Shown: piece by piece, positions 31,797-37,642 of the stretch
Numbering within the stretch: the stretch's first letter is position 1
Layout of the letters: each line of letters opens with the position of its first letter
Virus record (IMG/VR): IMGVR_UViG_3300037119_001263
Location: 1 to 41,313 of that record
Length of the DNA stretch: 41,313 nucleotides
Source: a virus
Reading direction: 5' to 3' (one strand)
Notes under the pieces: generated by a model
Told to the model about the DNA's origin: nothing
Databases searched by the model: none
Seen by the model: only the letters and a program-made list of their open reading frames with translations
Program-made: the position numbers and the translations under genes

Positions 31797-32300
31797 GCAC
31801 TCCGGGCAACGGTCGCGCCAGCCGATGTGGGTCCAGCCGCTCTGCGCTCCCACCGCCCGCAGGCCCGCCGCCATCGCCTCACGCTCGCCGCGGCCGTAGT
31901 CCAATTGCGGACCGAACGCCTTGTCGCACTCGTCACAGGTCAATTGGATAGTGCCAATCCGCGGTTCCCACCATGGCGGGAATGGCGGCAGCTTGGGCTT
32001 GGGTCCGGGCCTGCGCTTGGCCGGCTTGGCCGGATCCTCCACCGGTCGGCGGCGGTGCTTGGCTTCCCATTGGGGATCCGGCGGCGCTTCCTTGTAAGCC
32101 ACTGGCGGCAAGCGCCGTTTTCGCAGTAACCATCTCAACGGCAGCGGATCGTGATTGCCCCAGGCGTCGGGGTGCAGCCCCCACCGGCCGGCGGCAATCG
32201 CCCGGCACAGTTCATGGTCGGCCACGACGTCGGGCGTATCGAACGCCTCATCAAGGCAAGTCTCGGGCGACGGCCAGCATATTGCGCCGTAGAATGTCAT
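31725..32300 (-). CDS. Hypothetical protein with zinc-ribbon-like Cys pairs
   Basis: The product has 191 residues. The N-terminus (MTFYGAICWPSPETCLDEAF) and a Pro/Lys-rich middle (KPAKRRPGPKPKLPPFPP) precede a region with two Cys pairs, LTCDECDKAFG and RCPEC, 45 residues apart, which could bind one zinc ion. The tail is rich in Asn, Asp, Glu and Gln and overlaps a possible membrane peptide on the other strand. The ribosome site is weak (CTGGG). A nucleic-acid-binding role would fit the basic linker and zinc pairs, but no family is recognised. Confidence 0.65.
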   Translation of the reverse strand: MTFYGAICWPSPETCLDEAFDTPDVVADHELCRAIAAGRWGLHPDAWGNHDPLPLRWLLRKRRLPPVAYKEAPPDPQWEAKHRRRPVEDPAKPAKRRPGPKPKLPPFPPWWEPRIGTIQLTCDECDKAFGPQLDYGRGEREAMAAGLRAVGAQSGWTHIGWRDRCPECSAPENEGDNAGERQGDNQHTDGG

Positions 32301-32608
32301 CCCAGCAGATTAATCCACAGAACGTATTAACGTAAAGGCAACATCCCGTTGACGGTCATGGCGTGGAGGGTGTATTCCACCATTCGAGCCGGTCGCGTTG
32401 GCCTACGCCTTGTCCGCTCGGGCTACTGATCGGCTCATCTACCCGGAGGGTTACCGGACGGGCCGTGCGATCCGGCCCATTGCTCCAGAGGAAACGCTGG
32501 CACGTCCAGCCCCCGGGGGGTCATGCAAATCCCCGGGGGTTGGCGCGTTTCCACCACGTTCCGAGGTCCGAGGAGGTCGCCAGCGGAACGATCGGGGGCG
32601 GAAACCGA
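32301..32608. other. Non-coding stretch with twin GC palindromes
   Basis: No convincing gene is seen here. An ACGT-TAAT-ACGT inverted repeat lies at about 32323-32334, beside a sequence one base away from a DnaA box (TAATCCACA). Farther on, CCCCGGGG occurs twice 20 bases apart (32511-32518 and 32531-32538). Their role is unknown; they could be protein sites or RNA hairpins at the end of the short upstream gene's message. Confidence 0.45.
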
Positions 32609-32758
32609 TTACCAACTACAGCGGCAGATGGTGTTGCCGAAGCTCTGGGTGCAGGTTACCGATTGACCCGGTCGACAACTCTGCGCCCACGCCAGCGTCG
32701 AAATGCCGATCGTGGCTGCCACAACCATGGCACCAATGGCCGTAGTGAATAGTTTCAT
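32609..32758 (-). CDS. 49-residue exported Cys-rich peptide
   Basis: GGAGA lies 8 bases before the ATG. The first 25 residues are a textbook signal peptide (MKLFTTAIGAMVVAATIGIS, then TLAWA with AWA as cut site). The mature 24 residues begin QSCRPGQSVTCTQSFGN and contain four Cys in the order C-x7-C-x8-C-x-C, so two disulfides are possible. Toxin, antimicrobial, adhesion or signalling roles are all open. An inverted repeat like the promoter operators lies 46 bases upstream (32804-32816). The gene is below usual length cut-offs and easily missed. Confidence 0.65.
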   Translation of the reverse strand: MKLFTTAIGAMVVAATIGISTLAWAQSCRPGQSVTCTQSFGNTICRCSW

Positions 32759-32803
32759 ATCCAAGTCTCCTGTCCTGTGGTTACCTTGACAGGCAGACCA
32801 TCC

Positions 32804-32816
32804 CCACAGATTGTGG
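32804..32816. promoter_or_regulatory. Operator-like inverted repeat upstream of the exported peptide gene
   Basis: CCACA-GAT-TGTGG is a perfect 13-bp inverted repeat and matches the consensus of the repeats in promoters A-D. No good -35 box flanks it on the minus strand; on the plus strand TTGACA (32786-32791) lies 12 bases away, but no plus gene follows. Confidence 0.55.
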
Positions 32817-32919
32817 CTTATCTACGGCGCGTGGATACCGTTCTTGCTCCTGCCGATCTGCAGGATCAATTGCATGTAGCGATACTGCAGCAGGCGCAGC
32901 AGCCGCCTGCGCGCTAACC

Positions 32920-33255
32920 CTAAGGATGCCGGGCCTCGTTCTTGTGCTCGACCTTCTCGGCCTTTTTTGCCGCAGCGGCTTCATCGTCCTCGGCCTTGCG
33001 CTTGGCCAATCGGGCGTCCTCAACGGCCTTGGCCTCGTCGGCCGCGATCTTGTCCGCAGCAGCCTTGTTGACCTTGTCGATCTCGGCCTGAATGCCGGCG
33101 TTAAGCTCCATCAACTGATGCCGCGCTGCGCCATGGACGGCCCTTAGCCCGGCGTCGTTCGCCGAGTGGTGGGCGATGGTCAACAGCTTCATCGTCAGAT
33201 CGATATCAACAAGCTCGGGGCCTTTAGCTTTACCTTCGTTCTTGTGCTCTGCCAT
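32920..33255 (-). CDS. Charged helical protein, unknown function
   Basis: The product has 111 residues starting MAEHKNEGKAKGPELVDIDL, with GGAGG 6 bases before the ATG. Residues 60-105 are almost only Ala, Lys, Glu and Asp (DEAKAVEDARLAKRKAEDDE), a long single helix. The end EHKNEARHP echoes the start MAEHKNEGK. No domain recognised. The gene follows the long non-coding region with inverted repeats at 33321 and 33368, which may regulate it. Confidence 0.7.
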   Translation of the reverse strand: MAEHKNEGKAKGPELVDIDLTMKLLTIAHHSANDAGLRAVHGAARHQLMELNAGIQAEIDKVNKAAADKIAADEAKAVEDARLAKRKAEDDEAAAAKKAEKVEHKNEARHP

Positions 33256-33320
33256 GGTCGCCTCCGTTGGGTTAATTATGGTGAACAAATAGGGATCGGT
33301 CGCTTTGGTCGCCCGTATCC

Positions 33321-33341
33321 CATCAAATCGCTGATTTGATG
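33321..33341. repeat. Perfect inverted repeat upstream of the charged-helix gene
   Basis: Nine-base arms CATCAAATC and GATTTGATG around GCT. The core AAATC-AGC-GATTT (read on the minus strand) returns at 33654-33666. It looks like a protein-binding site about 65 bases ahead of a gene. Confidence 0.6.
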
Positions 33342-33367
33342 GTGTATAACCCAAGGTTGTAGCGCAA

Positions 33368-33401
33368 CCGGCCGGCTGCACAGGACAGGGAAGCCGGCCG
33401 G
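33368..33401. repeat. Strong GC hairpin in the 33.3-33.7 kb non-coding region
   Basis: Ten-base perfect arms CCGGCCGGCT and AGCCGGCCGG enclose a 14-base loop. No T-run follows. The surrounding 33256-33732 stretch has no convincing gene and also holds GGTTG-N5-CAACC just before this hairpin. It may be a structured RNA or a DNA site. Confidence 0.55.
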
Positions 33402-33653
33402 CCGCTAATCCGACGCGGTTGCTAGAGGGCGCCGCGACCGGAAAGCTCCTACTCTTCCTAGTCCCTGTCGGATGGTGAGCCAGAGGGTTCGAGCCATCAC
33501 CCCCTTACCCCCATGGAATGAACCATGCAGGGTAGGAGGGAAACGGCCGATGATCCTGTCGGACGGAGCCGCCGTCGGGACATCGCCATTACTCGGCATT
33601 TACCACTACAGGCATCCGAGTTGGAGCAAGCCCCTACACCCTGCCTGTTGCGG

Positions 33654-33666
33654 AAATCAGCGATTT
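33654..33666. repeat. Second copy of the AAATC-AGC-GATTT inverted repeat
   Basis: This 13-bp inverted repeat equals the core of the longer repeat at 33321-33341 and marks the other end of the same non-coding region. A partial copy (CGCTGATTTG) lies at 36163-36172. Confidence 0.5.
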
Positions 33667-33732
33667 GAATTATTTGCCCAATTACGGGCTGGGCGTTTTC
33701 GCTAGGAGATCCGCTCGGTCAGCGCCGGCAAG

Positions 33733-34323
33733 CTACAACTTGGCCGGCGCAATCTTTTCAGATTGCTTTTCCAAAGAAAATGATTTGCGGGCTGAGGTCA
33801 AGCCCAGCTCAAAAACTAATTCATCCAGCCCGGCGCACAGTAGCGGAAGTTCGGCCTTGGCCACCGGCACCTCGTAGGCCACCAGATCGGTCACCAGTGC
33901 TGCCGCATCCACCCGCTGCATGGCATCCCACGACCGCCTCCACAGTCGCGCCGCGAGCCCACAGGCGCATTTTGTGATGTCCCCCGCTGTCGGACAGCCC
34001 CCACAGGCTAAAACTCGCCCGCCGCCCCCTTTGCCGGTCCAGCGGGGGCCATCCAGGGTCGCTAGGTAGGTTCGCCACTGCCGGGCGTAGGTTTGGCCGG
34101 CGAGGTGCTGGAGGAGTGTGATCTGACCGCGAATGACCAGGCGACCGAGTTCGCTCTCCGCGAGTTGATCAGCCATCCGTTCACCCAGACCCTTGCGATG
34201 TGGCTGTGTGGCCGCAATCGCCGCAGGCGAAATCGCCGGTTCATTCGTGGGCCTCAGATTGCCGGAGGGGTAGCGGTGACCCGTCTTGCGCGGCCTGCCG
34301 CGCCGTCGCCGCTTGCTGGCCAT
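33733..34323 (-). CDS. Conserved phage protein with basic N-terminus and Cys cluster
   Basis: The product has 196 residues. It begins MASKRRRRGRPRKTGHRYPS, an AT-hook-like basic tract, followed by RTYLATLDGPRW and a Cys group (CGGCPTAGDITKCACG) that could bind zinc. The C-terminal half is helical. I recall proteins with the opening RRGRPRKTG in Rhizobiales phages, often with no assigned function. DNA binding is likely from the basic tract. It ends the leftward early block and overlaps the previous small gene by 83 bases. Confidence 0.68.
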   Translation of the reverse strand: MASKRRRRGRPRKTGHRYPSGNLRPTNEPAISPAAIAATQPHRKGLGERMADQLAESELGRLVIRGQITLLQHLAGQTYARQWRTYLATLDGPRWTGKGGGGRVLACGGCPTAGDITKCACGLAARLWRRSWDAMQRVDAAALVTDLVAYEVPVAKAELPLLCAGLDELVFELGLTSARKSFSLEKQSEKIAPAKL

Positions 34324-34447
34324 GGGTGTCCACCCTCATCGCGTCGATCTGGGCGAATATAGCTTGCAAATTTGCCGCTGTCCCGTTTGCAAAAATGCAA
34401 ACTACGTTTTGCCACGCATTAGTCATTTGGAGTTGAGCCTTGTTCAT
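34241..34447 (-). CDS. Small helical protein overlapping both neighbours
   Basis: The product has 68 residues, beginning MNKAQLQMTNAWQNVVCIFA. The first 45 residues form an amphipathic helix, the rest is Gln/Ala-rich. It fills an interval (34324-34418) that otherwise has no gene, but overlaps the next gene by 83 bases and the previous by 29, and has no clear ribosome site. Residue use looks like real protein rather than a shadow frame. Moderate support only. Confidence 0.45.
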   Translation of the reverse strand: MNKAQLQMTNAWQNVVCIFANGTAANLQAIFAQIDAMRVDTHGQQAATARQAAQDGSPLPLRQSEAHE

Positions 34448-34781
34448 GGTCGTAGCCGTCGTCGCTGCGTTCGCGGGTTTCGAAGAAGTCTGGAAATTCG
34501 GGATGGCGCTTGAGCCACCATCGCGACATGGCGGAGGTCCAGTTGTGATTGATCTTGAATGGTCGATCGGCATATTCGAGGTGGCGGTGCCAGCACATGA
34601 CGGAGGTGATCATTCGGACTGAGTAACGCGGGCGGCCGGTGCGGGCCATTTTGAGGGCCATGTCCTCGAACATCTTGACGACGTCGCGCGGTACTATTCT
34701 GCCATGGCAGTCGAACAGCAGATAGGGGTCTTGGGGCGGCGGCTCCCCCGGTGGTAACCATGAGAACAGGTCGTCTGCCAT
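34419..34781 (-). CDS. Conserved phage hypothetical protein
   Basis: The product has 120 residues starting MADDLFSWLPPGEPPPQDPY. The motif FKINHNWTSAMSRWWLKRHP, then EFPDFFETRERS, is one I know from small early phage proteins that lie beside replication genes; the function is not established. The ATG at 34781 overlaps the previous stop (TGATG); a GTG one codon earlier is also possible. Helical, no zinc or membrane motifs. Confidence 0.72.
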   Translation of the reverse strand: MADDLFSWLPPGEPPPQDPYLLFDCHGRIVPRDVVKMFEDMALKMARTGRPRYSVRMITSVMCWHRHLEYADRPFKINHNWTSAMSRWWLKRHPEFPDFFETRERSDDGYDHEQGSTPND

Positions 34782-35248
34782 CACACCCTTGGGGGCTCCC
34801 GCCTACTCCATTGATCACCGGCAAATTCGAATGGGCCGGTCGGTCGCCCATATTTCTTGAACATCATCTCATAGCTATCCTCGGCGCTGAATCGCGGTGG
34901 CGGCAACTTCGGTACCGGCGACAAGCTTGAGTTCTGGGCTATCTTCGTTCGCCAAGCGATTTCCGCCGCGCATGCCTCGACCACCTCCGCTGGCGTCGGC
35001 GGCCATTTGCACCGCCGCTGCAGGCCGGTCTTCGGGTCGGTCACGTATTCCACGATCGCCGGCGGGTAATCCTCCAGGATCGCCCCCAGCGTCGCGATGA
35101 AACCCTCTGGGTTTTGGTAGTCGGTCTTGCGGTATGAGGACATCAGGAGGTCGATCCGCGTCAGCACCCAGCCGGGATCGCACTTTGGCGATGGCTTCGG
35201 AGAGGCTTCCGGCTTGTTGTCCAGATGGTCGAACGTGAAGTGATCCAT
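34781..35248 (-). CDS. Replication-region protein, unknown
   Basis: The product has 155 residues starting MDHFTFDHLDNKPEASPKPS with GAGGG 5 bases upstream. A helical domain (TRIDLLMSSYRKTDYQNPEG, then ILEDYPPAIVEYVTDP) and KWPPTPAEVVEACAAE are clear coding features. I recall proteins of this type next to replication genes in Rhizobiales phages. It overlaps the upstream replication-organiser-like frame by 374 bases on the same strand, which is extraordinary; either that frame is read on by accident or an indel separated one gene into two. A helicase-loader-like job is a guess. Confidence 0.7.
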   Translation of the reverse strand: MDHFTFDHLDNKPEASPKPSPKCDPGWVLTRIDLLMSSYRKTDYQNPEGFIATLGAILEDYPPAIVEYVTDPKTGLQRRCKWPPTPAEVVEACAAEIAWRTKIAQNSSLSPVPKLPPPRFSAEDSYEMMFKKYGRPTGPFEFAGDQWSRREPPRV

Positions 35249-35615
35249 TTCGCCCTCGATAGGGGGATGTACGCCAATTGCGCCACGCCGCATCCCAATC
35301 GGCGTATAGTTTTGCGTTGGCTTTGCAATAATTGGCGAAGCGTTCGAATTCGAGCGCATCTTCCTCCGCTACCGTCGGTCGCCAATCGACGGGCATAACT
35401 GTCTTCCTTCCTTTTCTTTCTTTCTTACTAACTTCTTTCTTTATATGGCTGTCATCAATGTCAGCCCGTAAAGCACCTTCGTGCTGACGTGACCTATGAT
35501 TTATCTGGGCTTTCCGGTTTCGTTCGCGGCGATCGGCTTCGCGTTCCTTCATCAGCTTAACGATCTGATCGTTGGTCATGCCGGCGGCTTGTAGCTGGGC
35601 GATCGATACCCTCAT
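34875..35615 (-). CDS. Replication-organiser-like protein with long out-of-frame-style tail
   Basis: The open frame gives 246 residues. Residues 1-20 (MRVSIAQLQAAGMTNDQIVK) look like a helix-turn-helix, 55-75 are very basic, and the motif FERFANYCKANAKLYADWDA with WRNWRTSP at about 92-115 is typical for the end of phage replication-initiator proteins. After about residue 122 the composition becomes Arg/Gly/Asp/Pro-rich like a shadow frame, exactly where the next gene starts in another frame. So the real product may have ended near 35250 in an ancestor. The ATG overlaps the nuclease stop (ATGA). It would act at the origin. Confidence 0.65.
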   Translation of the reverse strand: MRVSIAQLQAAGMTNDQIVKLMKEREADRRERNRKAQINHRSRQHEGALRADIDDSHIKKEVSKKERKGRKTVMPVDWRPTVAEEDALEFERFANYCKANAKLYADWDAAWRNWRTSPYRGRNGSLHVRPSGQQAGSLSEAIAKVRSRLGADADRPPDVLIPQDRLPKPRGFHRDAGGDPGGLPAGDRGIRDRPEDRPAAAVQMAADASGGGRGMRGGNRLANEDSPELKLVAGTEVAATAIQRRG

Positions 35616-36049
35616 CGCCGTCCCCACAATTGGAAAATGATTTCCTCGGCGCACTTCTGGGCGTTGCGGTGGATGTCCCGGCCGGAATATCGGAACATTG
35701 CCAAGCCGGCTTGCTCCGCTGCCTGATCCTTGGCAGCGTCCCGCGTACGCTGTGTGGGCGTTGAATGAAATTCCCAGCCATCGCACTCGACCAAGGCGAC
35801 GATGTTGCCATCCCAGAAGAGCGCCAAATCGTAGCGGTAGCGACCGAGCTTGTATTGCTGGGCTACAGTGAAACCGTGTTTCATCGCGTGCGGGACAAGA
35901 CGATAGGCGAGTTGCCGCTCGATCGGGCTCTCACAGGGGATATTGCCAATCGGTATCCACCAATCCTCGCATTCCCCATCCTCGCGGATGCGCGCCCACT
36001 TATCTTCCTCATCGTCACGCGCCCATCGGCGCCATAGCTCCTTATTCAT
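35612..36049 (-). CDS. Vsr/DUF559-like endonuclease
   Basis: The product has 145 residues starting MNKELWRRWARDDEEDKWAR. Expected PD-(D/E)xK residues are present: E44 in ESPIERQLAYRL, D74 in RYDLALF, then E88 and D90 in ALVECDGWEFH, with H95; RTRDAAKDQAAEQAG follows as in Vsr-related folds. It may nick or cut DNA in replication, repair or host attack. It lies directly after the probable origin region and is coupled by ATGA to the replication gene. The upstream extension in frame runs into non-coding repeats and is not used. The ribosome site is weak. Confidence 0.75.
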   Translation of the reverse strand: MNKELWRRWARDDEEDKWARIREDGECEDWWIPIGNIPCESPIERQLAYRLVPHAMKHGFTVAQQYKLGRYRYDLALFWDGNIVALVECDGWEFHSTPTQRTRDAAKDQAAEQAGLAMFRYSGRDIHRNAQKCAEEIIFQLWGRR

Positions 36050-36203
36050 GGATTGTCCGCTCTGTGCCGGAGGTGGCGCCGGGGCCCCGTCGTCGTGGAA
36101 CACGGGAGGGCAAGTCGGTCGGGTGACAATACCCGCCCCTCTGCCCCGGCAGCACAAGGCTGCGCTGATTTGCGGCGAGTCGCAACGACTAATTATCGGC
36201 TAG

Positions 36204-36213
36204 TTGTGGATAA
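36204..36213 (-). promoter_or_regulatory. DnaA box
   Basis: The minus strand reads TTATCCACAA, a perfect match to the consensus DnaA box. It lies in a 245-base non-coding stretch with palindromes and tandem repeats and ahead of replication genes, which supports an origin. Confidence 0.6.
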
Positions 36214-36236
36214 GGTGGCGACCTACAACCGGTGGT

Positions 36237-36253
36237 GTAGAATGTTATTCTAC
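36237..36253. repeat. Perfect inverted repeat in the origin candidate
   Basis: Arms GTAGAAT and ATTCTAC enclose GTT. The right arm runs into the first of two 21-bp tandem repeats. Such a site can be an initiator or repressor target. Confidence 0.6.
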
Positions 36254-36290
36254 GGCTTGTCGTTCGACATCTACGGCTTGTCGTTCGACA
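36249..36290. repeat. Two tandem 21-bp iteron-like repeats
   Basis: Perfect copies at 36249-36269 and 36270-36290. Each 21-base unit (two helical turns) ends with TGTCG-TT-CGACA, an inverted repeat. Two-turn spacing puts the sites on one face of DNA, as in iterons or cooperative operators. Confidence 0.75.
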
Positions 36291-36294
36291 AAGG

Positions 36295-36507
36295 TCATAG
36301 CAGCCGCTCGGAGCGGGCCAACTCCCGCAGAAGAGCCTCGATGGCTTCCATCATCATGATCTCGGCGGCGGCCTTTTCCACCGCCATGCGGCCGCTTTGG
36401 ATCCGCACAGGATAGACCCGCTTGCGGCGGCGAACCTCACGGATTGCGCAGCCGTGAAGCTCTTCGGTGGAAAAGGCTGCAAGCCGGGACAGCGGCAGAT
36501 CGGTCAC
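36295..36507 (-). CDS. Small helical early protein
   Basis: The product has 70 residues from GTG 36507, which overlaps the upstream stop (GTGA). It has basic (REVRRRKRVYPVRIQSGRMA) and then helical (AEIMMMEAIEALLRELARSE) halves. I associate the RRRKRVYPxR pattern followed by a helix with small phage proteins of unknown role. It is the last gene before the origin candidate, in the same operon as the repressor-like gene. Confidence 0.72.
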   Translation of the reverse strand: MTDLPLSRLAAFSTEELHGCAIREVRRRKRVYPVRIQSGRMAVEKAAAEIMMMEAIEALLRELARSERLL

Positions 36508-36785
36508 CCCTGCGCGGCCTTCGGGCCCTGCGCCACCACCCGCGGCATCTTCTCAGCGGTATCCTGCGGCAGCGCCGGCCGCGCCCGTTCCACCGGCATG
36601 AACTTCTTACGCTCCTCAATCAGCACGCTGCGGACCTTCTCGACCATGTCGAGCTGCTGATCGAGCCAGCCGATGTGATCGTAGATCTCCTGATGCTGCA
36701 TGTAGCGCAGGTCGTCGCCGCGCTGGGCGGCGTTGTCGGCCATGCGCTGCAGCCCGACCACAAGGTCAGCCAATCGGTCAGCCAT
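36504..36785 (-). CDS. Helical early protein, unknown
   Basis: The product has 93 residues starting MADRLADLVVGLQRMADNAA, with AGGA 8 bases upstream. Long amphipathic helices (YDHIGWLDQQLDMVEKVRSV) suggest a coiled-coil dimer. The C-terminus is Pro/Ala/Lys-rich. It has no known domain. It lies 4 bases after the helix-turn-helix gene and is coupled to the next one, so all three share promoter D. Confidence 0.7.
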   Translation of the reverse strand: MADRLADLVVGLQRMADNAAQRGDDLRYMQHQEIYDHIGWLDQQLDMVEKVRSVLIEERKKFMPVERARPALPQDTAEKMPRVVAQGPKAAQG

Positions 36786-36789
36786 TCCG

Positions 36790-37095
36790 CTATCCTTTCA
36801 GGGAGAGATATTGGGGGGCTTCGGCGTCGGCCCGGGGTCGCCCGCGCTTGCTGAGCTTGTGCTGCACCGCGATCATGCTGCGCTGCGAGAACAGCGCATC
36901 GTTGAATTTATAGCCCTGCCCGCGCAGCAGCGGCGCCAGCACGGCGAAGGTGTCGGGGGGCAGGCCCCTTGCGCGCCAGTTAGACACTACCCTGTCGTCA
37001 ATCCCGAAAATCGCTGCTGCCTTGCCAGTGCCGCCGAGGGCGTCGATCACATGGCTCGCGGTGGTCAGGTTCATCGGGGGATACGTTCTTGCCAT
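36790..37095 (-). CDS. Cro-like helix-turn-helix regulator
   Basis: The product has 101 residues. SHVIDALGGTGKAAAIFGID and DRVVSNWRARGLPPD at about 14-47 form a Cro/YdaS-type helix-turn-helix. The C-terminus is basic and Pro-rich (HKLSKRGRPRADAEAP). AGGA stands 7 bases before the ATG. Its own promoter (37103-37131) contains the 13-bp inverted repeat also found in three other promoters, so this protein is the natural candidate to bind it and control itself, the early operon and the late operon. That link is inferred. It stands at the divergent switch between the two transcription blocks. Confidence 0.78.
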   Translation of the reverse strand: MARTYPPMNLTTASHVIDALGGTGKAAAIFGIDDRVVSNWRARGLPPDTFAVLAPLLRGQGYKFNDALFSQRSMIAVQHKLSKRGRPRADAEAPQYLSLKG

Positions 37096-37102
37096 GGAAA
37101 TT

Positions 37103-37131
37103 CCTATATGTCACATTGCGTGGAACGTCAA
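37103..37131 (-). promoter_or_regulatory. Promoter D with operator, ahead of the repressor-like gene
   Basis: Minus strand: -35 TTGACG (37126-37131), 17-base spacer, -10 TATAGG (37103-37108). The repeat CCAC-N5-GTGA (37111-37123) lies in the spacer, shifted two bases relative to promoters A-C. Transcription starts about 15 bases before the ribosome site. Confidence 0.75.
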
Positions 37132-37150
37132 GCCGTGGGGAATGTATAGC

Positions 37151-37345
37151 ATGAAAGCGAGCTTTGAAAATGCCGTCAAATCACTGGTCAGCGATGAGGA
37201 GGTAGAAGCTGCCGCCGCTGCCTTGGCGTGGAGCATGGGGCGGCTGTGGGGTGCCGGCAAGCCGGCCGACAAGGCCGACCTGCGCGATCATGCCCGCGCC
37301 GCACTCCATGCCGCCGCTTGGGTGCGGATATCGGGAGTAAAATAG
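37151..37345 (+). CDS. First gene of the rightward early operon, small acidic protein
   Basis: The product has 64 residues starting MKASFENAVKSLVSDEEVEA. The ATG at 37151 follows GGGGA at 9 bases; an ATG at 37142 is too close to it. The sequence is helical (AAAAALAWSMGRLWGAGK, then DLRDHARAALHAAAWV). No domain recognised. It lies divergent from the repressor-like gene with about 55 bases between, and before promoter C, so it may be under separate control. Confidence 0.65.
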   Translation: MKASFENAVKSLVSDEEVEAAAAALAWSMGRLWGAGKPADKADLRDHARAALHAAAWVRISGVK

Positions 37346-37358
37346 TTGAGATATCCAC

Positions 37359-37387
37359 TTGACGTGGACCACGGGATGTGGAACAAG
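37359..37387 (+). promoter_or_regulatory. Promoter C with operator, ahead of the early operon
   Basis: Plus strand: -35 TTGACG (37359-37364), then a 17-base spacer with CCAC-N5-GTGG (37369-37381). The -10 position reads AACAAG, which is weak, so an activator may be needed. The 16 bases GATATCCACTTGACGT with GG are the same as in promoter A. Confidence 0.65.
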
Positions 37388-37414
37388 GGGACATCGAAAC
37401 GAGGAGCACAGGAC

Positions 37415-37642
37415 ATGAAAGCAACCAAGGTGAAGCGCGGTTACTGGACGCTGGAAAGCGAAAAGGCTCCCGTCTACGCCGCAATTGCATATTGCACCGA
37501 ATATGACGTGAACGACGTGTGGGGCACGGGTTGGTTGCTTGCTTTCCGAGACAAGACAACCGGCGTCATCGTGAAGCGTGGCACACGTTATTCGACGTGC
37601 GAAGCCGCAATGACTGCGGCGCGTGAGGAGGTGCAGTCATGA
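37415..37642 (+). CDS. Small early protein, unknown
   Basis: The product has 75 residues starting MKATKVKRGYWTLESEKAPV. GAGGAGC and AGGA precede the ATG. It has a beta-like layout with aromatic residues (VWGTGWLLAFRDKTTGVIVK). The frame opening at 37346 would start inside promoter C and is rejected. It is coupled by ATGA to the next gene. Not recognised. Confidence 0.7.
   Translation: MKATKVKRGYWTLESEKAPVYAAIAYCTEYDVNDVWGTGWLLAFRDKTTGVIVKRGTRYSTCEAAMTAAREEVQS

Noticed and set aside
32363-32752. Plus-strand frames of about 115-130 codons
   Set aside because: They run over the GC palindromes and oppose the exported peptide gene; Arg/Pro/Gly-rich with no start signal.
32827-32880. A 17-codon minus frame with LQIGRSKNG, like the IGRQ tag
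   Set aside because: No ribosome site or longer gene around it; the resemblance is only four residues and may be chance.
33405-33705. Small frames on both strands in the 33.3-33.7 kb region
   Set aside because: Shadow-like composition, no ribosome sites, and conflict with inverted repeats; treated as non-coding.
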